A stretch of DNA of 64,000 nucleotides from Alphaproteobacteria bacterium (GCA_013288565.1 JABDBP010000004.1:22622-86621), one strand, 5' to 3'; positions 44,255-53,846 are shown, counted from the stretch's first letter. A program made the numbers and translations. The notes: generated from the sequence alone by a model not told the origin.

Positions 44255-44289
44255 AGTTAACCTTTTTTATCAATTCACTTGAAAATCCC

Positions 44290-44298
44290 TGGTATAAT
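44290..44298 (+). promoter_or_regulatory. Extended -10 promoter for the type I secretion genes
   Basis: TGGTATAAT at 44290-44298 is a consensus extended -10 element, 48 bases before the ABC transporter ATG. No convincing -35 sits 17 bases upstream, which is common with an extended -10. Confidence 0.5.
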
Positions 44299-44345
44299 AC
44301 CTAATTAAGACACCGACCCAAAAAAACCCGCAGCGAAAATCAAGC

Positions 44346-46100
44346 ATGGCACAGAGAAAAATCGGCACCATAGTGGATGACGCCTTGAAGGAGTGCCGCC
44401 CCCTGTTCAAGGTGGTGTTCCTGTTCAGCATGGCGATCAATTTCTTGATGATCGCGCTGCCGATATACAGTATGCAGGTGTTGGATCGGGTGATCTCCAG
44501 CGGCAGCTATGAAACCCTGACGCTGTTGACGCTGCTTGCCATCCTGCTGTTCGCCACCTCCTCCCTGTTCCATATTTTCCGATCCTCGGCCATGAACAGC
44601 ATGGGCATATGGCTGGATAAGAAGCTCTCGCCGCGGCTGCTGGCACTCTCCATTTCCTACGCCGCCACCCGGGCGACGGCCTCGGGTAGCCAGAACCTAA
44701 GGGATTTATCCGTTTTCAAAAACTTCATCACTGGCCCAAACATGGCAGCGCTTCTGGATGCGCCCTGGGCCTTGGTTTACCTACTGGTGATATTCATCAT
44801 CAATCCAATATTAGGGCTGGTGACGGCGCTTGGCGGTATCCTGCTTTTCGTGCTGGCGCTGTTCAATGAATATGCGATGCGTGCGCCGCTGGACGAGGCA
44901 AACGAAACGGCGATACGGTCGCTCTCCCACGCCGAAATCTCCACCCGCAACTCCGAGGTGGTGGAGGCAATGGGCATGGCCGATGCCGTGATAAATCAAT
45001 GGAAGCAGATAAACAACAAAGTGCAGGAATTGCAGACGATAGCCGCCGAGCGCTCCGGCATTATCTACGGCATCAGCAAATTCGCGCGGCTGGCCATCCA
45101 GATAATTATACTTGCCATCGGCACTTCGCTGGCGATCGTCCATACGGTGACACCGGGCGCGATTATCGCCTGCTCGATACTCGCTTCCCGCGCCCTGGCA
45201 CCTTTTGAAGCAGCGATCAGTCTCTGGAAAAGCGCCATAGATGCACGCAAATCTTATGACCGAATGAAGAGAACCCTGACTGGTTTGCCGCCGCGCGAAA
45301 AATCCATATCGCTGCCGCGCCCAAAAGGCGAATTGACGCTTGAACGCGTCGTCTATGCGCCGCCGATAATTGGCGCGCGGGCGATAATCAAGGGCATATC
45401 CTTCACGGTCAAGCCGGGTGATATTCTTGGCATGATCGGGCCTTCGGCATCGGGCAAATCGACACTCGCAAAACTCATCACCGGTGTATGGCAGCCCTCC
45501 AACGGCACAGTCAGACTGGACAGCGCCGATGTCTATAACTGGGACCGTGCGCAGTTCGGCGAATATGTTGGATACCTGCCGCAGGATGTGGAGTTGTTCA
45601 AAGGAACAGTGAAGGAAAACATCGCCCGCATGAAAGAGGAAGCCTCGGACGAGGATATAATAGAAGCGGCGCAGACAGCGGGGGCGCATGAATTGATTCT
45701 TCACTTACCGAAAGGCTATGAAACCGATATCGGCATCGGCGGCACGTTGCTTTCCGCCGGACAGCGGCAACGGATTGGACTCGCCCGGGCTTTCTTCGGC
45801 AATCCCCAGATGTTGATACTGGATGAGCCGAACTCAAATCTCGACGAAGCGGGCGAAGCGGCGCTGGTGCAAGCAGTCAGTAATGCTAAGGTTCGCGGCA
45901 TGACGGTTATTATAATCTCGCACCGGCAGAATATCCTTTCGGTGGTGGATAAAATAATGGTGATGCGCGATGGGCTGCTTGAGGCATACGGCCCGGCACA
46001 GGAAATAATAGCCCGTTATCGCGCTGCTGCAGCAGGTGCGTCGGCACAACCACAACCACAGCAGGCGGCATCGCCACAACCGGCGCTCGCCAAAGGTTAA
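44346..46100 (+). CDS. Type I secretion ABC transporter permease/ATPase (PrtD-like)
   Basis: Inner-membrane ATPase of a type I secretion system, which exports proteins with uncleaved C-terminal signals in one step. The 584-residue protein has an N-terminal transmembrane domain (~1-300) with five or six helices, and a nucleotide-binding domain with Walker A MIGPSASGKSTLAKLI, Q-loop region GYLPQDVELFKGTVKENIAR, signature LLSAGQRQRIGLARAFFG and Walker B MLILDEPNSNLDEAG. No C39 peptidase domain is present, so substrates are not leader-peptide bacteriocins. The HlyD-like partner follows after 9 bp. No RTX-type substrate gene or TolC lies in the window. Confidence 0.92.
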   Translation: MAQRKIGTIVDDALKECRPLFKVVFLFSMAINFLMIALPIYSMQVLDRVISSGSYETLTLLTLLAILLFATSSLFHIFRSSAMNSMGIWLDKKLSPRLLALSISYAATRATASGSQNLRDLSVFKNFITGPNMAALLDAPWALVYLLVIFIINPILGLVTALGGILLFVLALFNEYAMRAPLDEANETAIRSLSHAEISTRNSEVVEAMGMADAVINQWKQINNKVQELQTIAAERSGIIYGISKFARLAIQIIILAIGTSLAIVHTVTPGAIIACSILASRALAPFEAAISLWKSAIDARKSYDRMKRTLTGLPPREKSISLPRPKGELTLERVVYAPPIIGARAIIKGISFTVKPGDILGMIGPSASGKSTLAKLITGVWQPSNGTVRLDSADVYNWDRAQFGEYVGYLPQDVELFKGTVKENIARMKEEASDEDIIEAAQTAGAHELILHLPKGYETDIGIGGTLLSAGQRQRIGLARAFFGNPQMLILDEPNSNLDEAGEAALVQAVSNAKVRGMTVIIISHRQNILSVVDKIMVMRDGLLEAYGPAQEIIARYRAAAAGASAQPQPQQAASPQPALAKG

Positions 46101-46109
46101 TAATTACGC

Positions 46110-47615
46110 ATGGAAAAAAATACAGTGAACCAATTGAAAAAAATAGAATCCGGCGATTTGGAGCCGGAGCGTAAATTCAGGCTGGTGGACGGCACCGCGA
46201 CTCTCGCCAGAATCGCGGTTTATCAGAAAAGCGCGGAGAAAAAATTCGACGGCTGGGTGGAATGGGTTGACCGGGCAGCGAAATTCATGACGAAAAAAGG
46301 CTACACCACCGGCAACGCGCCGATAGATGCAGCGCGCGGGCCCGTCGTCATGGGACTGTGGCTGGCGATAATATTGTTCGGCCTGTTCGGTCTGTGGGCG
46401 GTTTTCGCACCACTTTCCAGCGCGGCAGTGGCACGCGGGGTGGTTATCGTCGAAAGCAACAAGAAACAGATCCAGCACTTGGAAGGCGGGATAATTTCGG
46501 AAATCCTGGTGAAGGACGGCGACCTGGTAACGCAGGGGCAGCCGCTGATAAAAATGAACCCGACCAACGCTGCGTCGCGCCAGGAGATAAACATCAGCCA
46601 GCTAAGGCTTTTTAGGGCTGAGGATGCCCGGCTGCTCGCCGAGCGCGACGGGCTCAAGGAAATCGATTTCAGTAGTATTGACCTACTGAAAAATACTGCC
46701 GACCCTGAGGTTCAGAAAATCATCGCGTCGCAGAAACTTTTCTTCGAGTCGCGCCGGAGCGCCTTGCAGGGGCAGCTTAACGTATTGGGACAAAAAATAA
46801 ACGAATCCAAAGATGAGATAAAAGGCCTGCAGGCACAGGAAGCTGCGGCCGATTCGCAGATCAAGTACTTGAACGAGGAAATCATCACGGTGAAAAGCCT
46901 GGTGGATACCGGCCAAGCACTCCGGCCGCGCCTCTTGCAATTACAGCGTAACGAATCGGAGTTACGCGGCAATAAGGGACAGTATTCCTCGCTCATCGCC
47001 AAGGCGAAGCAGACCATAGCTGAAACCGAACTTCAGATGATAAACGCCAAAACCGAATTCACCAATAAGGTGGCGGGCGAGATGAAGGAGGCCGAGTCTA
47101 ACATCTCCGACTTGCAGGAAAAACTCGCCGCCTCGACCGATATTTTGAACCGCGTGGTGATAACCGCACCGCAGGACGGTAAAGTGACGAATCTAATGTT
47201 CCATACCATCGGCGGTGTGGTGCAGCCCGGTGCGGTGTTAATGGAGATCGTACCACAGCATGATAAATTCATCATTGAAGCACAGATGAGCCCGCAGGAT
47301 ATCGACGTGGTGCATGTCGGCCTGCCCGCGGAAGTGAGGCTTGCCGCCTATAAATCCCGCCGCGTGCCTATGATACACGGCACGGTGGTTTATGTTTCCG
47401 CTGACCGGGTGGTGAATAACAATAACCCGAATATCCAACCTTATTTCGTTGCCCGCATCGAGGTAGACGAGGAGATGCTGAATCGGCTGAAAGACGTTAC
47501 GCTCTATCCCGGCATGCCCGCCGATGTTTATATAGTCACCGGCAAGCGGACACTGATGTCATACATGTTTGACCCGATAACCGACACTTTCTATAAAGCG
47601 TTCAAGGAGAAGTGA
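46110..47615 (+). CDS. HlyD/PrtE-type membrane fusion protein
   Basis: Periplasmic adaptor linking the ABC transporter to an outer-membrane TolC-like channel. The 501-residue protein has ~75 cytosolic residues, one transmembrane helix (VMGLWLAIILFGLFGLWAVF), a lipoyl/barrel-sandwich half (GVVIVESNKKQIQHLEGGII), a long coiled coil (~150-320), the second lipoyl half (VVITAPQDGKVTNLMFHTIGG), and the C-terminal PGMPADVYIVTGKRTLMSYM signature of HlyD proteins. The extended N-terminus is longer than in E. coli HlyD. Confidence 0.92.
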   Translation: MEKNTVNQLKKIESGDLEPERKFRLVDGTATLARIAVYQKSAEKKFDGWVEWVDRAAKFMTKKGYTTGNAPIDAARGPVVMGLWLAIILFGLFGLWAVFAPLSSAAVARGVVIVESNKKQIQHLEGGIISEILVKDGDLVTQGQPLIKMNPTNAASRQEINISQLRLFRAEDARLLAERDGLKEIDFSSIDLLKNTADPEVQKIIASQKLFFESRRSALQGQLNVLGQKINESKDEIKGLQAQEAAADSQIKYLNEEIITVKSLVDTGQALRPRLLQLQRNESELRGNKGQYSSLIAKAKQTIAETELQMINAKTEFTNKVAGEMKEAESNISDLQEKLAASTDILNRVVITAPQDGKVTNLMFHTIGGVVQPGAVLMEIVPQHDKFIIEAQMSPQDIDVVHVGLPAEVRLAAYKSRRVPMIHGTVVYVSADRVVNNNNPNIQPYFVARIEVDEEMLNRLKDVTLYPGMPADVYIVTGKRTLMSYMFDPITDTFYKAFKEK

Positions 47616-47689
47616 TTTTCCGTCATTCCCGTACGGATGAGAAATCAAGAGTTCCTTAATTATCAATAGGTAAGAATTTTTTCGTGGTG

Positions 47690-47705
47690 TTAACGATTTG
47701 TTAAC
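47690..47705 (+). promoter_or_regulatory. CtrA-type site upstream of the hydroxyacid dehydrogenase gene
   Basis: TTAA (47690-47693), seven bases, TTAAC (47701-47705) is an exact match to the CtrA consensus. A TATATT -10-like element follows around 47717, and the gene starts at 47750 after an AGGGGA ribosome site. Spacing fits CtrA activation. Confidence 0.6.
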
Positions 47706-47749
47706 CATAGTCCTGTATATTGTTGATTCTATCATTAGGGGAAACATAT

Positions 47750-49003
47750 ATGGCGAAGATTCTGGTTGCAGATAAAATGGAAAAGCACTTTGCTGTGTCA
47801 TTTGCTGAGCAGGGACACGAGGTGATATGGGCGGAAAACGTTAAGCCGGAAGAATTGCCTCAGCTTATGAAGGGAATTGATATTATTGTTGCCAGATCGA
47901 AGAAAATCCTACCCGCAACAATCGAGGCAGGTAGAGGAAGTCTAAAGGCGATAATAAGAGCTGGTTCCGGCGTTGCTGATATTTATAACGAAAGCACGAA
48001 AGCATTACTGGCCGAACTAGGAGTAACGGTATCAAATACTCCCGGAGCTAATGCAAATGCAACTGCGCAAGGGGCATTGGTGCAACTGGCAAAGCTGCTT
48101 GGTGTAGAAGGCAAGGAAACGGCTCCGATAGACGGGCTTTCCACAATGCAGCACATGATTTGGGCAAGGAATTTTGATGCAGCTTCAGCGGATGCTACCC
48201 AGGCATTAGCGACTCCAGATGGAAAAACTAAAGAAAGTAAGAATAAATATCGCGGCGATGAAGTAACGATTCCCGGAGACTTCGGAAAAAATAATCCATT
48301 TACAGGCAAGAAAATATTGGTCATAGGCTCAACCGGGAAAGTTGGCTCGATAGTATCGGGTGATCTATCAAGAGCCGGAGCTACAGTAGTTGGATTTCAT
48401 AGTAAATCCGGGCCGCTTGCGGAAATAATCGGACGTGAGCGGCCGGACATTATCATGGTGCATGCTGAACAAAATGCAAAAACCAAAGGCATGCTCGGAG
48501 AGAAAGAATTTGCGGTAATGAAGCGCGGTACTCTTATAGTTAACAATGCAAGGCCTGGATTAATCGATGTTGCGGCGCTTAAGCAAGCTGCGGAAAGCGG
48601 AATTGTCGCAGGGGTCGCCCTAGATGCTGAAGTTGAGAAATTAAGACCTTATGCCGGTATAAAAGGGCTATTGGTTACGCCGCATACCGGCTCTGAAACT
48701 CACCAGGCACAAATGAATACAGCAATGATGACAGATAAAGCGATAAGAACTTACTCGGAAAACGGCATTATGCCACACATAGTGAATGCGGAAGATATTG
48801 CAACCCAGAATCTTCCCAAAGGCATGACTCTTTCCCAGGCAAAACAGGTTGTGGCAAATAGGATTGTTGCTATTCCAGGAATGGATGACCCAACACAAGC
48901 CGCTGAAAGTTTAATGGCATTCGATCCATTTACTTTTGCAGCATTTGCTGGAGGAGTATCGTGCATCCAAACAAGACACGCGCTGGGGGTTAGAGGCACT
49001 TAA
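47750..49003 (+). CDS. D-isomer-specific 2-hydroxyacid dehydrogenase (SerA-like)
   Basis: A 417-residue NAD-dependent dehydrogenase related to 3-phosphoglycerate dehydrogenase. The substrate domain shows IIVARSKKILPATIE and LKAIIRAGSGVADIYNESTKA. The nucleotide-binding loop reads VIGSTGKVGS, an altered GxGxxG. The catalytic Arg is in VNNARPGLID, Glu in DAEVEKL and His in VTPHTGSET. A ~60-residue insertion separates the N-terminal domain from the Rossmann domain. The ATG at 47750 gives the natural N-terminus MAKILVADKM; an earlier start adds ten unrelated residues. Composition is AT-rich. The true substrate is unknown. Confidence 0.78.
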   Translation: MAKILVADKMEKHFAVSFAEQGHEVIWAENVKPEELPQLMKGIDIIVARSKKILPATIEAGRGSLKAIIRAGSGVADIYNESTKALLAELGVTVSNTPGANANATAQGALVQLAKLLGVEGKETAPIDGLSTMQHMIWARNFDAASADATQALATPDGKTKESKNKYRGDEVTIPGDFGKNNPFTGKKILVIGSTGKVGSIVSGDLSRAGATVVGFHSKSGPLAEIIGRERPDIIMVHAEQNAKTKGMLGEKEFAVMKRGTLIVNNARPGLIDVAALKQAAESGIVAGVALDAEVEKLRPYAGIKGLLVTPHTGSETHQAQMNTAMMTDKAIRTYSENGIMPHIVNAEDIATQNLPKGMTLSQAKQVVANRIVAIPGMDDPTQAAESLMAFDPFTFAAFAGGVSCIQTRHALGVRGT

Positions 49004-49063
49004 ACAAAAATCACGTATAGTCGCGTCCACCTATATTACCTTCCACTGATATACTCGTGAAAG

Positions 49064-49759
49064 TCAACTTCCCGGCTTCGGTATCGTAAGCCCCTCCGAA
49101 TATTCCGGCTCTTTCTCTATATTGTCGCGCTCCATCATAATTTTATTGAGATCCTTATCGGTGATTTTTACCACGGCTTTTTCTGCCGGGATTTCCAGTT
49201 TCTTAAATCCCGAAGCCGCCAGATCGAATTCCGTCCTTTTTGAGTAAATTTCGCTAAAACCCGCTGCTTTCAGGTGATTAGCCAAAGTGTATGCGGTGAA
49301 CCCGGTGCGGTGCGCCATGAAATGATTGCCCATCCGTATCGCACTGCGCAGGCCGTATATGGTGTCCAGCGGTGAAATCGGCCCGGCGGGAGATTGGTAA
49401 AGCAGTCCCTCCAGGTTGCCCTTGGCCACATATTCGGCGATGGTCTGTAGGTCCGGGCAAAGCAAGTGCACCCCACCGCCATTTTTCAGGACGCGGTAAA
49501 ATTCCTTCAGCGCCTGCGTCACTTCATGCGCGTATAGATGTTCGATGTTGTGCGAAGACCATATGGCGTCGAACTCGCCGTCAGCAATCATACTCAAATC
49601 TGTCATGCTGGCTACGATGTCGGGCGAAACTGTCGGGTCGATGTCAAGCCGAACTTCTTGCCATTCCGGGGTACTGAAAGGCTCTATTATTGGTCTGGTG
49701 CTGCAGCCGACATGTAGCACTTTCTTTAAGGTTTGCGATGTTTGCGCTGGCTGGTTCAT
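49064..49759 (-). CDS. SAM-dependent methyltransferase
   Basis: A 231-residue class I methyltransferase: SAM-binding LKKVLHVGCSTRP near residue 11, EVRLDIDPTVSPDIVASMTDL, FDAIWSSHNIEHLYAHEV near 63 and FYRVLKNGGGVHLLCPDLQ near 86. This pattern is common among methyltransferases that act on cell-surface glycans. Its ATG overlaps the stop of the upstream glycosyltransferase (ATGA), so the two probably modify the same glycan or glycoprotein. Confidence 0.82.
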   Translation of the reverse strand: MNQPAQTSQTLKKVLHVGCSTRPIIEPFSTPEWQEVRLDIDPTVSPDIVASMTDLSMIADGEFDAIWSSHNIEHLYAHEVTQALKEFYRVLKNGGGVHLLCPDLQTIAEYVAKGNLEGLLYQSPAGPISPLDTIYGLRSAIRMGNHFMAHRTGFTAYTLANHLKAAGFSEIYSKRTEFDLAASGFKKLEIPAEKAVVKITDKDLNKIMMERDNIEKEPEYSEGLTIPKPGS

Positions 49760-51039
49760 ACCGGGGACTTTATGTTATGGTTGCGGTTGAATTCCTCGAT
49801 GGTTTTAGCGGCAGGCGGTGGAATTTTTTTCTCCGAAAGGTCACGTATCAGCCCCATATGCAATGGCAGCAGTTTTTTCAAATCATATCTATCGACTATG
49901 GTTTGCCTGGCCGCGTCCCGCATTGCCTGCATGCGATCGGGGTGATCAAGTATCTGGAATACTTTTTCTGCCACCTCACCGGCAGAGAAGAAATCAACGA
50001 GCAGGCCGTTTTTGCCATTCTCCACTACTTCGCGGATTGGCATAGTATCGGAGCTGACCAGAGCACAGCCGGCACTCATAGCTTCGAGCACCGACCAGGA
50101 AAGCACGAACGGCACGGTGAGATAGATATGCGCTGCAGAGATGCGGAGTATCGTCAGCATTTCATCATGTGGCAAATAGCCGATGAAATGTAGCCGCGAC
50201 ATGTCGGGCTTGATCTTATCGATGAAATGATGCCGCCAGGGCCGTCCGTCCTCGCGCCCCTTGCCGTAGCTTATATCGTCAGCACCAACTGCGATTATCC
50301 TGGCATTGGGGCGCTTATCCAATATGATCTTCGCCGCTTCCATGAATGTCTCGAACCCGCGGTAAGGCTCAAAATTCCTGGAGATATAAGTAATTATCTC
50401 GTCGCCGTATTTCAACTCTGGCAGCTTTGGGCCCTTAAAATTCCGCCACTGTATCGGACTGATCTGATCGGTATCCACGCCGTCATGCAGCACCGACATT
50501 TTGCTGTGGAATTCCTTAGGGTACTGGTGCCACTGCCAGTAAGTCGGGGTTATGCCCCAATCACAGTAATTTATGCTATAGAGATTGACCGCGTTTTTTA
50601 TCCTGATACGCGGTACATCATCCAGATGCGGAGTATCGCCGGGCAGGAAATTCAGATCACCGCCGGGCTGGGCGTAGAAATATTCCTGGAAGTTCAAAAG
50701 CGGCGCGTCGGGATAGATGTCTTTCACGAACAACGCGTCGCCCCACCCCGGATGCGCGCAGATTACTTCAGGGGTAAAACCCTGCTGCTTCAACTTATTG
50801 CAGACGCGCCAAACTTCCTGCCCCTGAAATATGCCGCGCTCAAAATTTAGCAGATAGCGGTGGGTTTCGAATTGCGGCTCACGCGATACCTTATATTCCA
50901 CTTTCTTGACGTTTGGGATGCTTATTTCCGGCTTGGGCTTGGTGATGAAGACCACCTCATTGTTTTTATCCTCGGCGAAAATGCGGGCAAGATGCTTATA
51001 TTGCCCGGGCATATTGGGATGGATAAATAAAATCTTCAT
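49756..51039 (-). CDS. Family 4 glycosyltransferase
   Basis: A 427-residue GT-B fold protein. N-terminal MKILFIHPNMPGQYKHLARIF and HPGWGDALFVKDIYPDAPLL belong to the acceptor domain. The C-terminal donor domain has ITYISRNFEPYRGFETFMEAA, RLHFIGYLPHDEMLTILR and the E-x7-E region WSVLEAMSAGCALVSSDTMPIREVV. It transfers an unidentified nucleotide-activated sugar, probably in the cytosol. Overlap with the methyltransferase gene indicates an operon. The nearby type I secretion pair raises the possibility of modification of a secreted protein, but nothing in sequence proves it. Confidence 0.87.
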   Translation of the reverse strand: MKILFIHPNMPGQYKHLARIFAEDKNNEVVFITKPKPEISIPNVKKVEYKVSREPQFETHRYLLNFERGIFQGQEVWRVCNKLKQQGFTPEVICAHPGWGDALFVKDIYPDAPLLNFQEYFYAQPGGDLNFLPGDTPHLDDVPRIRIKNAVNLYSINYCDWGITPTYWQWHQYPKEFHSKMSVLHDGVDTDQISPIQWRNFKGPKLPELKYGDEIITYISRNFEPYRGFETFMEAAKIILDKRPNARIIAVGADDISYGKGREDGRPWRHHFIDKIKPDMSRLHFIGYLPHDEMLTILRISAAHIYLTVPFVLSWSVLEAMSAGCALVSSDTMPIREVVENGKNGLLVDFFSAGEVAEKVFQILDHPDRMQAMRDAARQTIVDRYDLKKLLPLHMGLIRDLSEKKIPPPAAKTIEEFNRNHNIKSPV

Positions 51040-51045
51040 ATGGTC

Positions 51046-52002
51046 TTATGCGGCTTTTTCGCGCGTCAGATAACGGAAAATATCTTCAAGGCGTGGTTCA
51101 ATAGTCGAAACGTCGCGAATTGTCAAACCAGCTGCCTGAACTGCACTTATCATCCCGCCCACCCCCATTTCATGCGGGTTGTAGTCGATTGCAATATCCC
51201 CGTCCTGGATTTTCACCCGGTAGGCCCTTAAGGCTTCCGGCAATTCGTGAATTTTCTCCGTAAGTTTTATGATCAACTGCTTTTGGTTCAGCGTTTTCAG
51301 CAGATGTTCCTTGCGGTCGCAAGCTATGATGCGACCATGATTGATGATGGCAATGTTATCGCACAATTCCTCCGCTTCCTCCAGGTAATGCGTGGTGAGC
51401 AGGATGGTGGCACCCTGCCGGTTCAATTCCCGTACATAATCCCATAGCTGGCGGCGCAGTTCTACATCTACGCCCGCAGTCGGCTCATCCAGGATCAATA
51501 CCGGCGGGTTATGCACCAATGCCTTGGCGATCAGGACGCGGCGCTTCATTCCGCCGGAAAGCCGCCGCGAATTGGCGTTTATCTTATCTTCTAAGCCCAA
51601 GGCCTTTATTATCTCCATGGTGCGGCGCTGTTTTGCCGGAATACCATAATATCCGGCATAATAATCGAGTGTTTCCTTCACCGAAAAAAACGGGTCGAGT
51701 ACTAGTTCCTGCGGCACGACACCGATGATCCGCCTTATCCCGCGCGGGTCGCGGTCCAAATCCCGTCCCAAGACGTTCACCGTGCCCGAGGTTTTCAATG
51801 TCAAACCGGCTATGATATTGATAAGCGTAGATTTTCCCGCACCATTCGGGCCAAGCAACCCAAAAAACGAGCCTTGCGGGATTTCCAGTCCTATATCTTG
51901 CAGTGCCTCGCGCCCAGGCATTGGTTTGGCTGCCAGCCGATAACTGCGTTTCCCAGTTTTATAGCTTTTGCTTAGGTGTTTTATGGAGATGGCGAAATTC
52001 AT
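51046..52002 (-). CDS. ABC transporter ATP-binding protein (ABC-2 / NodI-DrrA type)
   Basis: A 318-residue ATPase with Walker A LLGPNGAGKSTLINIIAGL, signature RRLSGGMKRRVLIAKAL, Walker B PPVLILDEPTAGVD and the H-loop TILLTTHYLEEAEEL. The C-terminal ~80 residues form the regulatory extension found in drug or polysaccharide exporters of this type. An ABC-2 permease is expected beside it but is absent in this window. The ATG at 52002 is preferred over a TTG at 52023. Confidence 0.87.
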   Translation of the reverse strand: MNFAISIKHLSKSYKTGKRSYRLAAKPMPGREALQDIGLEIPQGSFFGLLGPNGAGKSTLINIIAGLTLKTSGTVNVLGRDLDRDPRGIRRIIGVVPQELVLDPFFSVKETLDYYAGYYGIPAKQRRTMEIIKALGLEDKINANSRRLSGGMKRRVLIAKALVHNPPVLILDEPTAGVDVELRRQLWDYVRELNRQGATILLTTHYLEEAEELCDNIAIINHGRIIACDRKEHLLKTLNQKQLIIKLTEKIHELPEALRAYRVKIQDGDIAIDYNPHEMGVGGMISAVQAAGLTIRDVSTIEPRLEDIFRYLTREKAA

Positions 52003-52088
52003 GAGCCGAGCCAAAATAGCCAAATGCCAACATTTTCACAAGAAACTATTTCCAATTTACGGAAAATCCGGTTAGACTCCTAGGGATT

Positions 52089-52781
52089 ATGGATAGTTCA
52101 AATCTGGCGGATATTATTTTTTTCGCGGCGATTGCCGGTTTTTTGATTTACCGGCTGCGCTCGGTGCTGGGCCGCAAGGATTTTGGCGGCGACACGAATT
52201 CTGGCAATCTTACCCGGTTCAAGGGCGGTATGGCGGAGAAAATCAAAAGTTCGGCCAAGGAAATTACTGCCGTTCCAGCAAAAATTGTAGGGGATAAATC
52301 CGAAGCAAAAGAGTTAGAAGATTTGAAAATCAGTGATCCGGTTGCAGCCGCGGTAGTCGAGGAAATGAAAAAAATTGACGGTAATTTCACCGCTATATCT
52401 TTCGTCACCGGTGCGAAAACCGCGTTCGAGATGGTGATTGACTCACTCGCTAAGGGCGATAAAGAAACCCTCTCCGCCCTGCTCTCCAAAGAAGTCTATG
52501 ACGAGTTTGAGCGTGAAATCGCCGCACGCACCCAGCCCGGTGAAAAACATGAAACGACGTTAATAGCCGTCACCTCCGCCGATATAGTCAAAGCCACGCT
52601 TGATGGGAAAATGGCTTCCATCGGCGTGAAATTCTCAAGCGAGCAAGTGGATGTGACAAAGAATGACAAGGGCGAAATCATCAATGGCGATCCTTCGCAC
52701 ATCGCGGAGGTCGAAGATGTCTGGACTTTCTCGCACAATTTCGCTTCGCCTGACCCCAACTGGAAATTGACCGGGATATAA
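52089..52781 (+). CDS. Tim44-like (TimA) membrane-associated protein
   Basis: A 230-residue protein with an N-terminal transmembrane anchor (DIIFFAAIAGFLIYRLRSVLG) and a C-terminal Tim44-like domain: FVTGAKTAFEMVIDSLAKGDKETLSALLS and VEDVWTFSHNFASPDPNWKLTG (cited in part). Alphaproteobacterial TimA proteins share the fold of mitochondrial Tim44; their function in bacteria is poorly known. Placement directly before mltA is conserved in the class. Confidence 0.87.
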   Translation: MDSSNLADIIFFAAIAGFLIYRLRSVLGRKDFGGDTNSGNLTRFKGGMAEKIKSSAKEITAVPAKIVGDKSEAKELEDLKISDPVAAAVVEEMKKIDGNFTAISFVTGAKTAFEMVIDSLAKGDKETLSALLSKEVYDEFEREIAARTQPGEKHETTLIAVTSADIVKATLDGKMASIGVKFSSEQVDVTKNDKGEIINGDPSHIAEVEDVWTFSHNFASPDPNWKLTGI

Positions 52782-52793
52782 AAGTCATTTCTA

Positions 52794-53840
52794 ATGACTT
52801 TTAGAATCGCCTGTTTTCTTCTCATTTCCCTCCTATTTCTCACTTCCTGCCATGTGGGCCAAGAGAAACCATTGCGGCTGGAAAAAACCGGATTTGGCGA
52901 GATCCCCGGGTGGGACGGTGGAAATAAAAATTCACTTGCCGCGTTCGTTGAGGTCTGCGCGCACCTGCCCGCCTTAACGGATGGGAAGGAAATAAAACCC
53001 AGATTCGGCAGAATCGAAGATTGGCGGCGGGTTTGCGAAATCGCCGCAAAAACTCGCACCTCCGATGAAAACGCCAAAATATTTTTCGCGCAAAATTTCA
53101 CACCGTTTACTGTCACAGCGGATGGCGATCCATATGGGCTGTTCACGGGGTATTATTTACCAGAAATCAAGGCCAGCCGAACGACACACGGCCGGTTCAT
53201 CTATCCGCTTTACCGCCTCCCGGAAGAAAATGACCGGAATTTCACTAGGGCAGAAATCGATGGTGGCGCGCTGTCGGGCAAAGGATTGGAACTGGTTTAC
53301 GCCGACGATCCGGTTGCTCTGTTTTTCCTGCATTTGCAAGGCAGCGGAGTGATTCGCCTCAATACCGGGGAAAAAATCCTGGTCGGGTTCGCCGGGAAAA
53401 ATAATCAGCCGTATCATGCGATAGGTCTGGATTTACTGGCCTCGGGAAAAATAGAGCGCCCGGTAACGGCGCAAAAAATCAAGCAATGGCTGTATGCGCA
53501 TCCGGGCAATCAAAAGGAAATTATGGAAAAAAATACGTCATATATATTCTTCCGGGAAATTCCTGATGGAAGACCCCGCGGGGCAAGTGGAGCGGCGATA
53601 ACGCCCGGATATTCGCTGGCGGTGGATTCTAGGGCGATGCCCTATTTCGTGCCGGTTTGGGTGGATACCGGGAATTTCCGACGAGTGATGATTGCCGAAG
53701 ATACCGGCAGTGGTATAACCGGCGCGGTGCGTGGCGATATATATTTTGGTTCTGGAGCCACGGCGGAAAAACTGGCGGGGGAAATGCAATCGCGTGGGAG
53801 ATATTACGTGCTTTTGCCGGTTTATAACCCTTCCAAATAA
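52794..53840 (+). CDS. mltA: Membrane-bound lytic murein transglycosylase A (MltA)
   Basis: Outer-membrane lipoprotein that cleaves peptidoglycan to 1,6-anhydromuropeptides. The 348-residue protein has a lipoprotein signal with lipobox LTSC (Cys19). The MltA domain shows GLFTGYYLPEIKASRT, LFFLHLQGSGVIRLNTGE, and the 3D domain SLAVDSRAMPYFVPVWVDT with the catalytic Asp in VMIAEDTGSGITGAVRGDIYFG. It follows the Tim44-like gene by 12 bp and is cotranscribed. A palindromic repeat lies just after its stop. Confidence 0.92.
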   Translation: MTFRIACFLLISLLFLTSCHVGQEKPLRLEKTGFGEIPGWDGGNKNSLAAFVEVCAHLPALTDGKEIKPRFGRIEDWRRVCEIAAKTRTSDENAKIFFAQNFTPFTVTADGDPYGLFTGYYLPEIKASRTTHGRFIYPLYRLPEENDRNFTRAEIDGGALSGKGLELVYADDPVALFFLHLQGSGVIRLNTGEKILVGFAGKNNQPYHAIGLDLLASGKIERPVTAQKIKQWLYAHPGNQKEIMEKNTSYIFFREIPDGRPRGASGAAITPGYSLAVDSRAMPYFVPVWVDTGNFRRVMIAEDTGSGITGAVRGDIYFGSGATAEKLAGEMQSRGRYYVLLPVYNPSK

Positions 53841-53846
53841 CACCCC

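Noticed and set aside
44811..45704. Long minus-strand frame (297 codons) opposite the type I secretion ABC gene
   Set aside because: Antisense shadow of a conserved ATPase; no ribosome site or family match.
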